Shown here: positions 1 through 7,095 of the stretch, piece by piece
Layout of the letters: the number at the start of each line of letters is the position of its first letter
How positions within the stretch are numbered: position 1 is the stretch's first letter
From: Cyanobacteria bacterium UBA1186
GTDB taxonomy: Bacteria; Cyanobacteriota; Vampirovibrionia; Gastranaerophilales; Gastranaerophilaceae
Reading direction: 5' to 3'
Assembly (NCBI GenBank): GCA_002309875.1
Contig: DBYM01000004.1
Span: 2,924-35,408 of the forward strand
DNA: 32,485 nt
Made by a program: the position numbers and the translations under genes
The notes under the pieces: generated by a model
The model's database searches: none
Told to the model about the DNA's origin: nothing
The model's input: only the letters and a program-made list of their open reading frames with translations

Positions 1-207
1 ACGATGCCTGTATGTATGAATGCTGCCAATGAAGAAGCAGTTTTTGCCTTTTTAAACGGGCGCATTAAATTATATGAAATTATCAAGACAACAGAACTGA
101 TGCTTGAAAACCACACAGTAATCAAAAATCCTACGCTTGATGAAATCTTTGACACAGATAATGAAATCAGGATAAAAACCCGCGAACTGTTTCTAAAACT
201 TGCTTAA
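1..207 (+). CDS. dxr: 1-deoxy-D-xylulose 5-phosphate reductoisomerase, C-terminal end (partial)
   Basis: This is the 3' end of a gene that enters from the left edge; the reading frame is open from base 1, so the first ATG is internal. The residues NAANEEAV near the start, followed by a helical tail with the pattern NPTLDEIFDTDNEIR, match the C-terminal domain of DXR, which carries a conserved NAANE motif and ends in a small helical bundle. DXR converts DXP to MEP with NADPH in the non-mevalonate isoprenoid pathway, in the cytosol. Its last 41 bases overlap the 3' end of the convergent bioF gene, and no hairpin terminator separates them. Only about 68 residues are visible, so identification rests on this conserved C-terminal part. 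Confidence 0.85.
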   Translation, partial: TMPVCMNAANEEAVFAFLNGRIKLYEIIKTTELMLENHTVIKNPTLDEIFDTDNEIRIKTRELFLKLA

Positions 208-1309
208 AGTCGTCAATATTTGTGTCAGAAGTTAATGACAACCGTAGTCTTGAAGTCCCCTCAGGCACGGTTGGCGGTCTTATAGCCGGAATATAAAAGC
301 CTTTGGCCTTTAATTCCTCAGAAATAGTATTGGTTGCGTCATTCGAGCCGATAATTACCGGAATTATCTGACTTACCGAAGTCGTATTTAATCCGAATTC
401 TCTCAGTAATTCGTGTGCTTTCTCAATGATTGACTTTAATTTATCTCTCTGCATCTGTAAATAATGCAATTTTTCCGTAAGAAGCCAATTCGTCCACGCT
501 ATATTTATCGGCGGTATTGAGGTAGAAAATATAAATGAGCGTGCCTTATTAATCAAATATGTTATTATATCGTTATTTGAAACGCAAAATGCCCCAAATG
601 AACCAAGTGATTTACCAAATGTTGCAGTTATAATATCAACGTCTTTCCCGTATGACAGGCCCGTAAGATGATCTCCAAAAGCACAAAATGCATGCGCTTC
701 ATCAACCATTAATATGCAATTGTATTTATTTTTAAGGCTTATTAATTTATCAATATCAGCCGTGTCGCCGTCCATTGAAAACAATGATTCGGAAACAATT
801 ATTGCTCTTTGGTAATTGCTCCTTTTTTGTATTAAGAGTTTTTCAAGATTATCATAATCAAGATGTTTGTATCTGATAAAATCACCTTCAGAAAGGCGCA
901 TTCCATCGATTATACTCGCATGATTAAGTTTATCTGAAAAAATAACATCACCTTTGGCGCAAAGGGCAGAAAGAACGCCCAAATTGCACTGATAACCGGT
1001 ATTAAATACAAGGCAGGCTTCCTTCCCAAACATATCGGCAATCGTCTTTTCTAAATCAGTAAATTCGGAAGAACTGCCGCTGAGAAGCCTTGCTGAGGCT
1101 GAAGAAAAGCATTTCGAAATGTTTTTCGATAAGAATTCGCCAACAAGTTCTTGTTTTGTACTAATTCCAAGATAGTCATTTGACGCAAAATTTATGTAAT
1201 TAACTCCGTCAATTCTTATACAACTATCGGATTTATACTCAATTTGCGGTATTCTCCTTAATTGCCCAATACTATCCAACCTGTTTAATTCTTCTTTAAT
1301 TCTTTCCAT
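167..1309 (-). CDS. bioF: 8-amino-7-oxononanoate synthase (alpha-oxoamine synthase family)
   Basis: A 380-residue fold-type I PLP enzyme of normal BioF length. The PLP-binding lysine is K233 in TATFGKSLGS. The cofactor Asp/His motif VDEAHAF is at 202-208, and the C-terminal IRPPTVPEGTSRLRLSLT stretch (343-360) is typical of BioF. The reaction joins pimeloyl-ACP or pimeloyl-CoA to L-alanine in biotin synthesis. No other bio gene is nearby, so a related alpha-oxoamine synthase (2-amino-3-ketobutyrate ligase or serine palmitoyltransferase type) is not excluded, though the C-terminal motif favours BioF. The ATG overlaps the end of the upstream S41 protease gene by 14 bases, so translation is probably coupled; the Shine-Dalgarno (SD) sequence is weak. 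The 3' end overlaps dxr on the other strand. Confidence 0.85.
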   Translation of the reverse strand: MERIKEELNRLDSIGQLRRIPQIEYKSDSCIRIDGVNYINFASNDYLGISTKQELVGEFLSKNISKCFSSASARLLSGSSSEFTDLEKTIADMFGKEACLVFNTGYQCNLGVLSALCAKGDVIFSDKLNHASIIDGMRLSEGDFIRYKHLDYDNLEKLLIQKRSNYQRAIIVSESLFSMDGDTADIDKLISLKNKYNCILMVDEAHAFCAFGDHLTGLSYGKDVDIITATFGKSLGSFGAFCVSNNDIITYLINKARSFIFSTSIPPINIAWTNWLLTEKLHYLQMQRDKLKSIIEKAHELLREFGLNTTSVSQIIPVIIGSNDATNTISEELKAKGFYIPAIRPPTVPEGTSRLRLSLTSDTNIDDFKQVLETVRGFLS

Positions 1310-2555
1310 TAATTTCTTTTTCTATAATACTTTTAGCCGTTTCTAACTGTATGTCTTTTGAATTTGAATCTATATAAAAGTCAAAATCATTACCTATTTC
1401 AATATCCGGTTTAATACCCAATTTATTGATATCAGTACCATTCGGAGTCAAATATCTTGCTATCGTAACGTTTAAACCTGTTTGATTCGGTAACGGCACG
1501 ACTTTTTGAACAAGCCCCTTTCCAAATGTCTTTTTCCCGACAAGTTTTGCTTTTTTATAATCTTTTAATGCGCCTGAAAGAATTTCACTTGCACTTGCAC
1601 TTGCGCCATTAACCAACACAACAAGGGGTTTCGTGCTGATATCGCTGCTCAGAAGATTCTGTTCGGGATTTGCATGAATTACTTTTTTATAACCGTTCTT
1701 ATAAATTATTTCAACAATTTCACCATGTTTGATAAAAATATTTGCAATAAACACCGCATTGTCCAAAAGTCCGCCCGTGTTACCCCTAAGGTCAATAATT
1801 ATTGAATCCGCATCTTTTGTGTTTCCCAATGCTTCCAAAAATTCACTTGGAGTTGTCCCGCCCATAAAACTAATTATTTGTATATAGCCTATGTGATTAT
1901 CAAGCATAGAACTTTTTACATTCTTAATTTTTATTTCTTTTCGCTTAATTTTTTTAACTATTTTTTTATCATTTCTTAAAATTGTCAGTTCAACCACACT
2001 ATTTTCGGGCCCGCGTACAAGAGACGCTACGTCAGAAACATTCATACCGTTAATGTCTTTACCGTCAACCGCCAAAATAACATCACCCTGCTTTAATTGT
2101 GCATTGTCAGCAGGAGTTGAAGGCATAACATTGAAAATCTCAATTTTGCCTGCATTCGAATATATATTAACCCCTATCCCAAATATTTTTGAAGATATAG
2201 ATGTTGCGAGGTCGTCAAAATCTTTCTTAGACATAAATTTTGTGTACGGCTCATTTAAACTCGCAACCATTGTATCAATAGCAACTCTTGCATCTTCGTC
2301 AGTTTCTAATTTACCCTGATATCTTGTTTTCCACCTGGACCAGTCCTGATGATTCATTGTCGGCTCGTAATATTCACGATATATTACCTTCCAAGTCTTA
2401 TCATATAACTTTTGCGGAGTTGAAACTTCGTTACTTTTAAGTGACTGCGTAGCAAAATACACGTTTGCACGGCTGAATGTGTCCTGAAAAACGCGATTAA
2501 ACATTACTAAAATAAGTATCAATAATAACGGTATTATTATCTGCTTAACTCTCAT
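1296..2555 (-). CDS. C-terminal processing peptidase (S41 family, CtpA-like)
   Basis: A membrane-anchored or secreted serine protease of the Ctp/Tsp family. Residue numbers count from a TTG six codons upstream of the chosen ATG. Residues 10-25 form an N-terminal hydrophobic segment. A PDZ domain spans about 125-215. The catalytic core holds the Ser in NGASASASE (S327 by alignment), with Lys K352 and Gln Q356 in FGKGLVQ. The 25-residue Ser-Lys spacing equals that of known Ctps. Such proteases trim C-termini of envelope proteins. I place the start at the ATG at 2555, because the longer TTG form (2573) has no SD sequence. The ATG lies 6 bases after a possible -10 box (2562-2567), so the message may be leaderless. 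The gene overlaps bioF by 14 bases. The specific substrate is unknown. Confidence 0.88.
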   Translation of the reverse strand: MRVKQIIIPLLLILILVMFNRVFQDTFSRANVYFATQSLKSNEVSTPQKLYDKTWKVIYREYYEPTMNHQDWSRWKTRYQGKLETDEDARVAIDTMVASLNEPYTKFMSKKDFDDLATSISSKIFGIGVNIYSNAGKIEIFNVMPSTPADNAQLKQGDVILAVDGKDINGMNVSDVASLVRGPENSVVELTILRNDKKIVKKIKRKEIKIKNVKSSMLDNHIGYIQIISFMGGTTPSEFLEALGNTKDADSIIIDLRGNTGGLLDNAVFIANIFIKHGEIVEIIYKNGYKKVIHANPEQNLLSSDISTKPLVVLVNGASASASEILSGALKDYKKAKLVGKKTFGKGLVQKVVPLPNQTGLNVTIARYLTPNGTDINKLGIKPDIEIGNDFDFYIDSNSKDIQLETAKSIIEKEINGKN

Positions 2556-2561
2556 ATGATT

Positions 2562-2590
2562 ATTTAACCGCAATAATACACTTATATCAA
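2562..2590 (-). promoter_or_regulatory. Possible promoter of the S41 protease-bioF unit
   Basis: On the minus strand, TTGATA (2585-2590) and TTAAAT (2562-2567) are separated by 17 bases. They match the -35 consensus at 5 of 6 and the -10 consensus at 4 of 6. Only 6 bases separate the -10 box from the ATG at 2555, so the transcript would start at or next to the start codon. The -10 box is weak, so this is tentative. Confidence 0.35.
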
Positions 2591-2639
2591 TATGCTCAAA
2601 GTATCAGTTAACATACTGATTCGAATAAAAATTAAAAGT

Positions 2640-3305
2640 TTACTGCTCGCTGAAACCGGGAGATGTTATCGGTAAACCTTTATATCCCTCATTTGCATAA
2701 ACAGTCTTCTTTATGTACTTATTTGTATAATTTCCCTTTTCAAGCAGTTGTTTTAATATGTTTTCACGTGTCACAAGCGAAGATTCAAGATTATTTGACT
2801 CGGGAAATCTCTTCAGCATTTCTGTCCAAACCGTTGCCTCCATTGTCCAGGCATAGGTTTCTTCACACAAAGAGTTATATTCGTCCTGATGCAGGGCCTC
2901 ATGGGCTAAAAGTGCCGCTAATGCTGCCGGTGGAGCAGATTCATGCTTGGGATTAATATAAATGTACAAGCGTCCTTTTCTCTTCCACCCGACCGCATCA
3001 AAACTGGAATAAGCCTGATTTAATTCGGACAAATCTCTGAATTCAATTTTAAAAGGCTTCTGAGTCAGATTATAACCTAAGATTGCCTTTCTTGAATAGT
3101 CTGCAGTTGTACCTTTCATCATATCCAAGGCAACGTGGAATATTTGATCATTTGCAATTTTTTTGTACTCAGGTGAAATCAACTCCAGGTATTCATCTGT
3201 ATATTTATCTGGAAGTTTAACGTCAGACGGGACCGGAACAAGCGCTGCGGCTGCGAATCCCGCATTAAAAGCCATCATCATTAATATAGTTAATATTTTT
3301 TTCAT
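2640..3305 (-). CDS. Secreted HExxH protein, putative zinc metallopeptidase
   Basis: I do not recognise a named family. The protein (221 residues from the ATG at 3305) starts with a typical signal peptide: KK, then a hydrophobic run ending in Ala-rich FAAAALVPVP around residue 20. The only enzymatic signature is HEALH at 135-139, followed by CEE (E148/E149) about ten residues on, which suits a zinc HExxH...E metallopeptidase. The Ala/Leu-rich run before it (AALAALLAHEALH) looks like the usual zinc-binding helix. The protein is short for such an enzyme, and a regulatory or degenerate role is possible. The ATG at 3305 is preferred over the TTG two codons upstream because a GAGAGA SD-like stretch sits about 8 bases before it. 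It has its own strong promoter and faces away from the mnmC-like gene. Confidence 0.6.
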   Translation of the reverse strand: MKKILTILMMMAFNAGFAAAALVPVPSDVKLPDKYTDEYLELISPEYKKIANDQIFHVALDMMKGTTADYSRKAILGYNLTQKPFKIEFRDLSELNQAYSSFDAVGWKRKGRLYIYINPKHESAPPAALAALLAHEALHQDEYNSLCEETYAWTMEATVWTEMLKRFPESNNLESSLVTRENILKQLLEKGNYTNKYIKKTVYANEGYKGLPITSPGFSEQ

Positions 3306-3327
3306 ATCCAAATCTCTCGCTTACATT

Positions 3328-3357
3328 ATTATATACTTTTGTCGATAATAAAGTCAA
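3328..3357 (-). promoter_or_regulatory. Sigma-70-type promoter of the HExxH protein gene
   Basis: On the minus strand, TTGACT (3352-3357, 5 of 6) and a perfect TATAAT (3328-3333) are separated by 18 bases. The start point would fall near 3321, giving a short leader that contains the GAGAGA SD-like stretch. It is back to back with the promoter of the mnmC-like gene. Confidence 0.65.
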
Positions 3358-3376
3358 AAAAAACTATTAAGAACTA

Positions 3377-3405
3377 TTGCCCTAACCCCAAAACGCTGGT
3401 ATAAT
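3377..3405 (+). promoter_or_regulatory. Extended -10 promoter placing the start point at the ATG
   Basis: TTGCCC (3377-3382, 4 of 6) and a perfect TATAAT (3400-3405) are spaced by 17 bases. A TG at 3397-3398 makes it an extended -10 element. Six bases separate TATAAT from the ATG at 3412, so transcription would begin at or next to the A of the start codon, and no SD sequence could be present. Confidence 0.6.
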
Positions 3406-3411
3406 GTGGAT

Positions 3412-4863
3412 ATGAGGGATTATGATTTTTACTATACTCAAGACGGGTCCGTCGGGTTGTATTCTTATGCTGACGACGATGTTTACCATTCCAAATATGG
3501 CGCGCTGACTGAAGCATGGCAAAAATTCGTCATACCCTCAGGTATAACCTCCCTCCTTAACACTAAGGAGAATATCCGTGTATTAGATGTATGCTATGGT
3601 GTTGGATATAATACAAAAGCATTAATGAGTTATGTAATCAGTGCAAATGAAAATCTTTTAAAAATAAAAAATAAAAAAAAATTTATAAATAATTTCAAAA
3701 AATCTTTAAAAAATTTTGGAGAAGAATTAAAAGAAGAAATAAGTATCGACACGATAGATAACAATAAATTTAAATATTGGCTGTCTAAATTATTATTATC
3801 TATCGAAACGGAAGAAGAAGAGACTGTATCTAAAGTTCATATAGACTGTTTAGATATAAATGAAGAATTAGTTAAAATTTCTCCTTATTTAAAAACATTA
3901 ATTACACCCCAGGAAATTTACACACTGATTGTTCCAAAAATTTTTGACTGTTTTGATTTATATTGGAAAATCAAAAATTTGATTTCAATTATTGGTTTAT
4001 TTTTTATGCCACATAACAAGGCAAAAATAACAGAGAAATTAAATTTAAAATTTAATAATGATTATGACAAATCAGACAGGGAGTATCGGATTCATAAATT
4101 CGTAAATGTAATCATAATAGACCAACTCTTAAAACTGTATAAGGACAACTATATAACCAAAGACATATTAAAAGTATTGAAAAATCATGAAAACAGGAGA
4201 TACCTGAATGTCCCCCTGGCCAAATATGCCATTTTAAAGCAGAAAATCAAGTATGATTTTATCTCCCGATTCAATTTAATCGTCAATTTACATAATATAT
4301 ATTATGACTATTTATCTAAACGATATAAAAATGCTAAATTTAAGCAGGTTAGCAGGCTGTTTGACGTGAATTTCTACGTAAATGATGCCAGAAAGACTAT
4401 TTTGCAGTTAGAAGGCGAATATGACTTTATGTTCCTCGATGCCTTCACATACTCTAAGGCGCCCGAGTTATGGACAGTTGAGTTTATTGCTGAACTGTAT
4501 AATAAACTTTCAAGAAACGGGGTTATTATGACCTACTCAACCTCAGCACTTGTCAGAAACACCTTTATAGAAAATAAATTTTATGTCGGTAAAATCTTAG
4601 ATGAAAAAACAGGAAAATTTATAGGAACAATTGCAGCAAAAGAAAAATCAATGATTGAACACCCTCTCTCAAACTATGAATTGGGACTGTGCTCAACAAG
4701 AGCAGGAATTCCATATCACGATACAGGACTTGGTTTGCCAAGAGATGTAATATTGGATAAAAGGGAATTTGTCTTTAAAAACAGTGATTTATTGACCTCT
4801 ACACAATATATAAAAAGACGCTTGCGCAAGAATAACGAGGACGATGATGATGGTGAAGAATAA
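3412..4863 (+). CDS. MnmC2-like SAM-dependent tRNA methyltransferase
   Basis: A Rossmann methyltransferase of the DUF752/MnmC2 type, which in MnmC adds the final methyl to make mnm5(s2)U34 in tRNA. Visible parts, numbered from the GTG at 3406: the SAM motif VLDVCYGVGYN (about 59-69); an acidic loop VHIDCLDIN (144-152); and a conserved C-terminal block (321-410) with VNDARKTI, FMFLDAFTYSKAPELWT and GVIMTYSTSALVRN. This last block parallels the FLDGFAPAKNPDMWT and ATFTSAGFVRRGL blocks of E. coli MnmC. At 484-486 residues it is much longer than a minimal MnmC2. The extra length is a Lys/Asn/Ile-rich, very AT-rich stretch around residues 80-315. The ATG at 3412 is preferred to the GTG at 3406, which overlaps the -10 box. 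The 3' end overlaps the FAD enzyme gene by 20 bases. Confidence 0.7.
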   Translation: MRDYDFYYTQDGSVGLYSYADDDVYHSKYGALTEAWQKFVIPSGITSLLNTKENIRVLDVCYGVGYNTKALMSYVISANENLLKIKNKKKFINNFKKSLKNFGEELKEEISIDTIDNNKFKYWLSKLLLSIETEEEETVSKVHIDCLDINEELVKISPYLKTLITPQEIYTLIVPKIFDCFDLYWKIKNLISIIGLFFMPHNKAKITEKLNLKFNNDYDKSDREYRIHKFVNVIIIDQLLKLYKDNYITKDILKVLKNHENRRYLNVPLAKYAILKQKIKYDFISRFNLIVNLHNIYYDYLSKRYKNAKFKQVSRLFDVNFYVNDARKTILQLEGEYDFMFLDAFTYSKAPELWTVEFIAELYNKLSRNGVIMTYSTSALVRNTFIENKFYVGKILDEKTGKFIGTIAAKEKSMIEHPLSNYELGLCSTRAGIPYHDTGLGLPRDVILDKREFVFKNSDLLTSTQYIKRRLRKNNEDDDDGEE

Positions 4864-6136
4864 ATATGATGTAATTATTGCAGGAGGAGGAACATCAGGC
4901 ATAAGTTGCGCCTGGAATTGCGGTAAATTAGGGCTTGAGACATTGCTTGTCGAGCGAAACTCCTTCCTGGGCGGCTCTATAACCTCATCATTGGTTATTC
5001 CGGCAATGAAAACAAGTGAAAATGCGATAAATACCGATTTTTATGATAATTTTTATAATAATTTAAAAAATGTTGGCGGCGCTATTACTTATTCTGACGG
5101 CAATAGAGGCTGGTTTAATCCCGAATTAACAAAGATTATACTTGATTCAATGATGAAAGATGCAAATGTTGATGTAATATTTGAGTCATGTATAGACTCT
5201 ATACAGACAGAGAACAAAAAAATATTATCAGTAAATATTGATACGATATATGATGATAACTCATTAAATAACACAAATATATTATCGCAACCTATCGAAA
5301 CGAAATATGTTGTAGATGCGACCGGCGATTCTAAAATTTTTCAAAAATTAAATTTAGAATTTTTGAAAAAAAAGGAAAATGATTTTCAACCAATAAACTT
5401 AAGATTTATAATGTCTGGAGTAAATACAAAAAAATTCGCAGAATGGATAACAAAATTTGATACGAACAGGGAGGTTACAACAGCCTGTACAGAGGGCAGT
5501 TACACCTATGTATCTACTGCTTACACCTGGGATACCAATAAAAATTGGGCTCTAAGGCCTATATTCAGACGGGCAGTGGAGGATAATGTGCTTAAAGAAG
5601 AGGATACTAACTACTTTCAACTGTTCTCAGTCGCCGGAACACAGGATTCTGTAGCGTTTAATGCCCCAAGATTAACAATCACCGGCCTGAGCCGCTCTGA
5701 TTCTTATATAGAGGCGCGTTCAGCCATATTCAGGCTCTCAAATTTCTGCAAAAAATACCTTAACGGTTTTGAAAATTCATATATATCATCTATTGCAAAT
5801 ACTCTTGGCGTAAGGGTTTCAAACAGAATTCGCGGGAAATATGTATATAGTTATGAAGATTTAATATCAGGTAAAACATTTGACAGACCTGTGCTTGTGT
5901 CAAACTACCCAATTGACATACATTCCGATAAAAAGGATTCGTCAACACTGCAAAAAGTGTATAAAGAGTACCAACTCCCTTTGGAATCGCTTATGTCCGC
6001 CGATTATGAAAATCTATTTGCAATAGGCCGCTGCATTTCTGCCGATTTTAAAGCGCAAGCTGCCCTAAGAATAATTCCTTCCTGCTTTTCGATGGGAGAA
6101 GGGCTTGCTAAGTACCTTGCGGAGATTAAGCACTAA
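4844..6136 (+). CDS. FAD-dependent oxidoreductase (FAD_oxidored-like)
   Basis: A 430-residue flavoprotein. The N-terminal dinucleotide-binding motif AGGGTSG (13-19) is followed by the ribose-binding acid E37 in LLVERNSFLGG. The C-terminal block FAIGRCISADFKAQAALR closes the FAD site. The wording GGGTSG...VERNSFLGGSITSSLVIP resembles the PF12831 group more than the DAO group to which MnmC1 belongs. The gene starts inside the mnmC2-like gene. Three consecutive ATGs (4844, 4847, 4850) follow a GAGG at 4837-4840, and spacing favours the second or third. E. coli MnmC fuses a methyltransferase to an FAD oxidase that removes carboxymethyl from cmnm5U. This overlapping pair could be a split analogue, but that is inference. 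The 3' end overlaps the convergent kinase gene by 11 bases. Confidence 0.75.
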   Translation: MMMVKNKYDVIIAGGGTSGISCAWNCGKLGLETLLVERNSFLGGSITSSLVIPAMKTSENAINTDFYDNFYNNLKNVGGAITYSDGNRGWFNPELTKIILDSMMKDANVDVIFESCIDSIQTENKKILSVNIDTIYDDNSLNNTNILSQPIETKYVVDATGDSKIFQKLNLEFLKKKENDFQPINLRFIMSGVNTKKFAEWITKFDTNREVTTACTEGSYTYVSTAYTWDTNKNWALRPIFRRAVEDNVLKEEDTNYFQLFSVAGTQDSVAFNAPRLTITGLSRSDSYIEARSAIFRLSNFCKKYLNGFENSYISSIANTLGVRVSNRIRGKYVYSYEDLISGKTFDRPVLVSNYPIDIHSDKKDSSTLQKVYKEYQLPLESLMSADYENLFAIGRCISADFKAQAALRIIPSCFSMGEGLAKYLAEIKH

Positions 6137-7013
6137 TAAAATTATTGGTTATGGTATGAATATATTCAAGTAATTGCATGAAATAATCCATATCAGTATC
6201 GCCATTAAGCACCAAATCCGCATACTCTCTTGCCGGCTGAACATATCTGAGTCCTGCACCCAATATATAATCCCAATGTTTAAGTGCATTTTTTAAGTCC
6301 TGGTTTCTCTCCGTATAAGCACGTCTTAAGAATCGGTCTTTTCTTGTGTTCAAATCTGCTTCAACATACACTTTTATATCAAAAATGTCTTTAACGCCGT
6401 CATACATCGAAGCAATACCCTCAACAATAATAACCTTGTTGGTTTTAACCAATTTTGATTTTGGAAGTGATACCCCTGTTCCGTTGGGCAAATACTCCGG
6501 AGCATATATATCCAAACCTTCTGCTAACGTCTTTAAATCGTTCTTTAGTGTGTCCAGTTGAAAACTTTCCGGTGCATCAATGTCATAACCGTTATCTCTC
6601 AGTTTGTCAAAACTACCGTACTTGTTTATCAACGCAGAAATGTCGTTAAAATAATTATCCGTTGTTAAAATACTGACAGGCATATTAAAACTTTTGATAA
6701 CATCGTATATTGCACGGCATATTGTCGATTTACCTGAAGCAGATTCACCCGTTATGCCAATCATAATTTTTTTATCCGGATTAGATATTAATCTTCTTGA
6801 AAAATTCTGTATAAAATCATTTCTTACTGATGCAATAATAGGCTTAGACGCCGTGCTATCAAAAGCCTGCAGTTGCTTAAACTTTGCCTGTAAATAAAAC
6901 GCAAGCAATTCTCGGCCGTTTCTTTGTGAAAAATCAGGTTTTAAAAATTTATCGTTGGAGTTTAATTCTTTTTCAATAAGATGCTGCAAGGCATCTTTAT
7001 CATCTTCAATCAT
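6126..7013 (-). CDS. Uridine kinase / phosphoribulokinase family P-loop kinase
   Basis: A 295-residue protein whose residues 80-290 form a PRK/uridine kinase domain. The P-loop is GESASGKST (89-97). It is followed by LTTDNYF (116-122, position of the catalytic Asp), YDIDAPESFQLD (143-154, matching the F-D-H-P-x-A-F region of uridine kinases), the strand-end motif VIIVEGI (194-200) and the Arg-rich lid RKDRFLRRAYTERN (224-237). An N-terminal helical extension of about 80 residues is not part of the domain. A uridine-cytidine or other sugar/nucleoside kinase activity in the cytosol is likely; I cannot pick the substrate. Transcription probably starts at the promoter at 7038-7065. A weak GGAA SD sits 7-8 bases before the ATG. 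Confidence 0.75.
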   Translation of the reverse strand: MIEDDKDALQHLIEKELNSNDKFLKPDFSQRNGRELLAFYLQAKFKQLQAFDSTASKPIIASVRNDFIQNFSRRLISNPDKKIMIGITGESASGKSTICRAIYDVIKSFNMPVSILTTDNYFNDISALINKYGSFDKLRDNGYDIDAPESFQLDTLKNDLKTLAEGLDIYAPEYLPNGTGVSLPKSKLVKTNKVIIVEGIASMYDGVKDIFDIKVYVEADLNTRKDRFLRRAYTERNQDLKNALKHWDYILGAGLRYVQPAREYADLVLNGDTDMDYFMQLLEYIHTITNNFISA

Positions 7014-7037
7014 ATTGCTATTCCAATTTGTCTAACT

Positions 7038-7065
7038 ATTATACATAGTAAAAATTTTTCGTAAA
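7038..7065 (-). promoter_or_regulatory. Promoter of the P-loop kinase gene
   Basis: On the minus strand, a perfect TATAAT (7038-7043) lies 16 bases from TTTACG (7060-7065, 4 of 6). The start point would be near 7031, leaving a leader of about 18 bases with a GGAA SD. Confidence 0.5.
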
Positions 7066-7095
7066 GGGCAAGTGTAAAATTGACATTTAATATGA

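Noticed and set aside
2600..2625. An inverted repeat (ATCAGT...ACTGAT) after the HExxH gene as a terminator
   Set aside because: The stem is only 6 base pairs, and no T-run follows on either strand.
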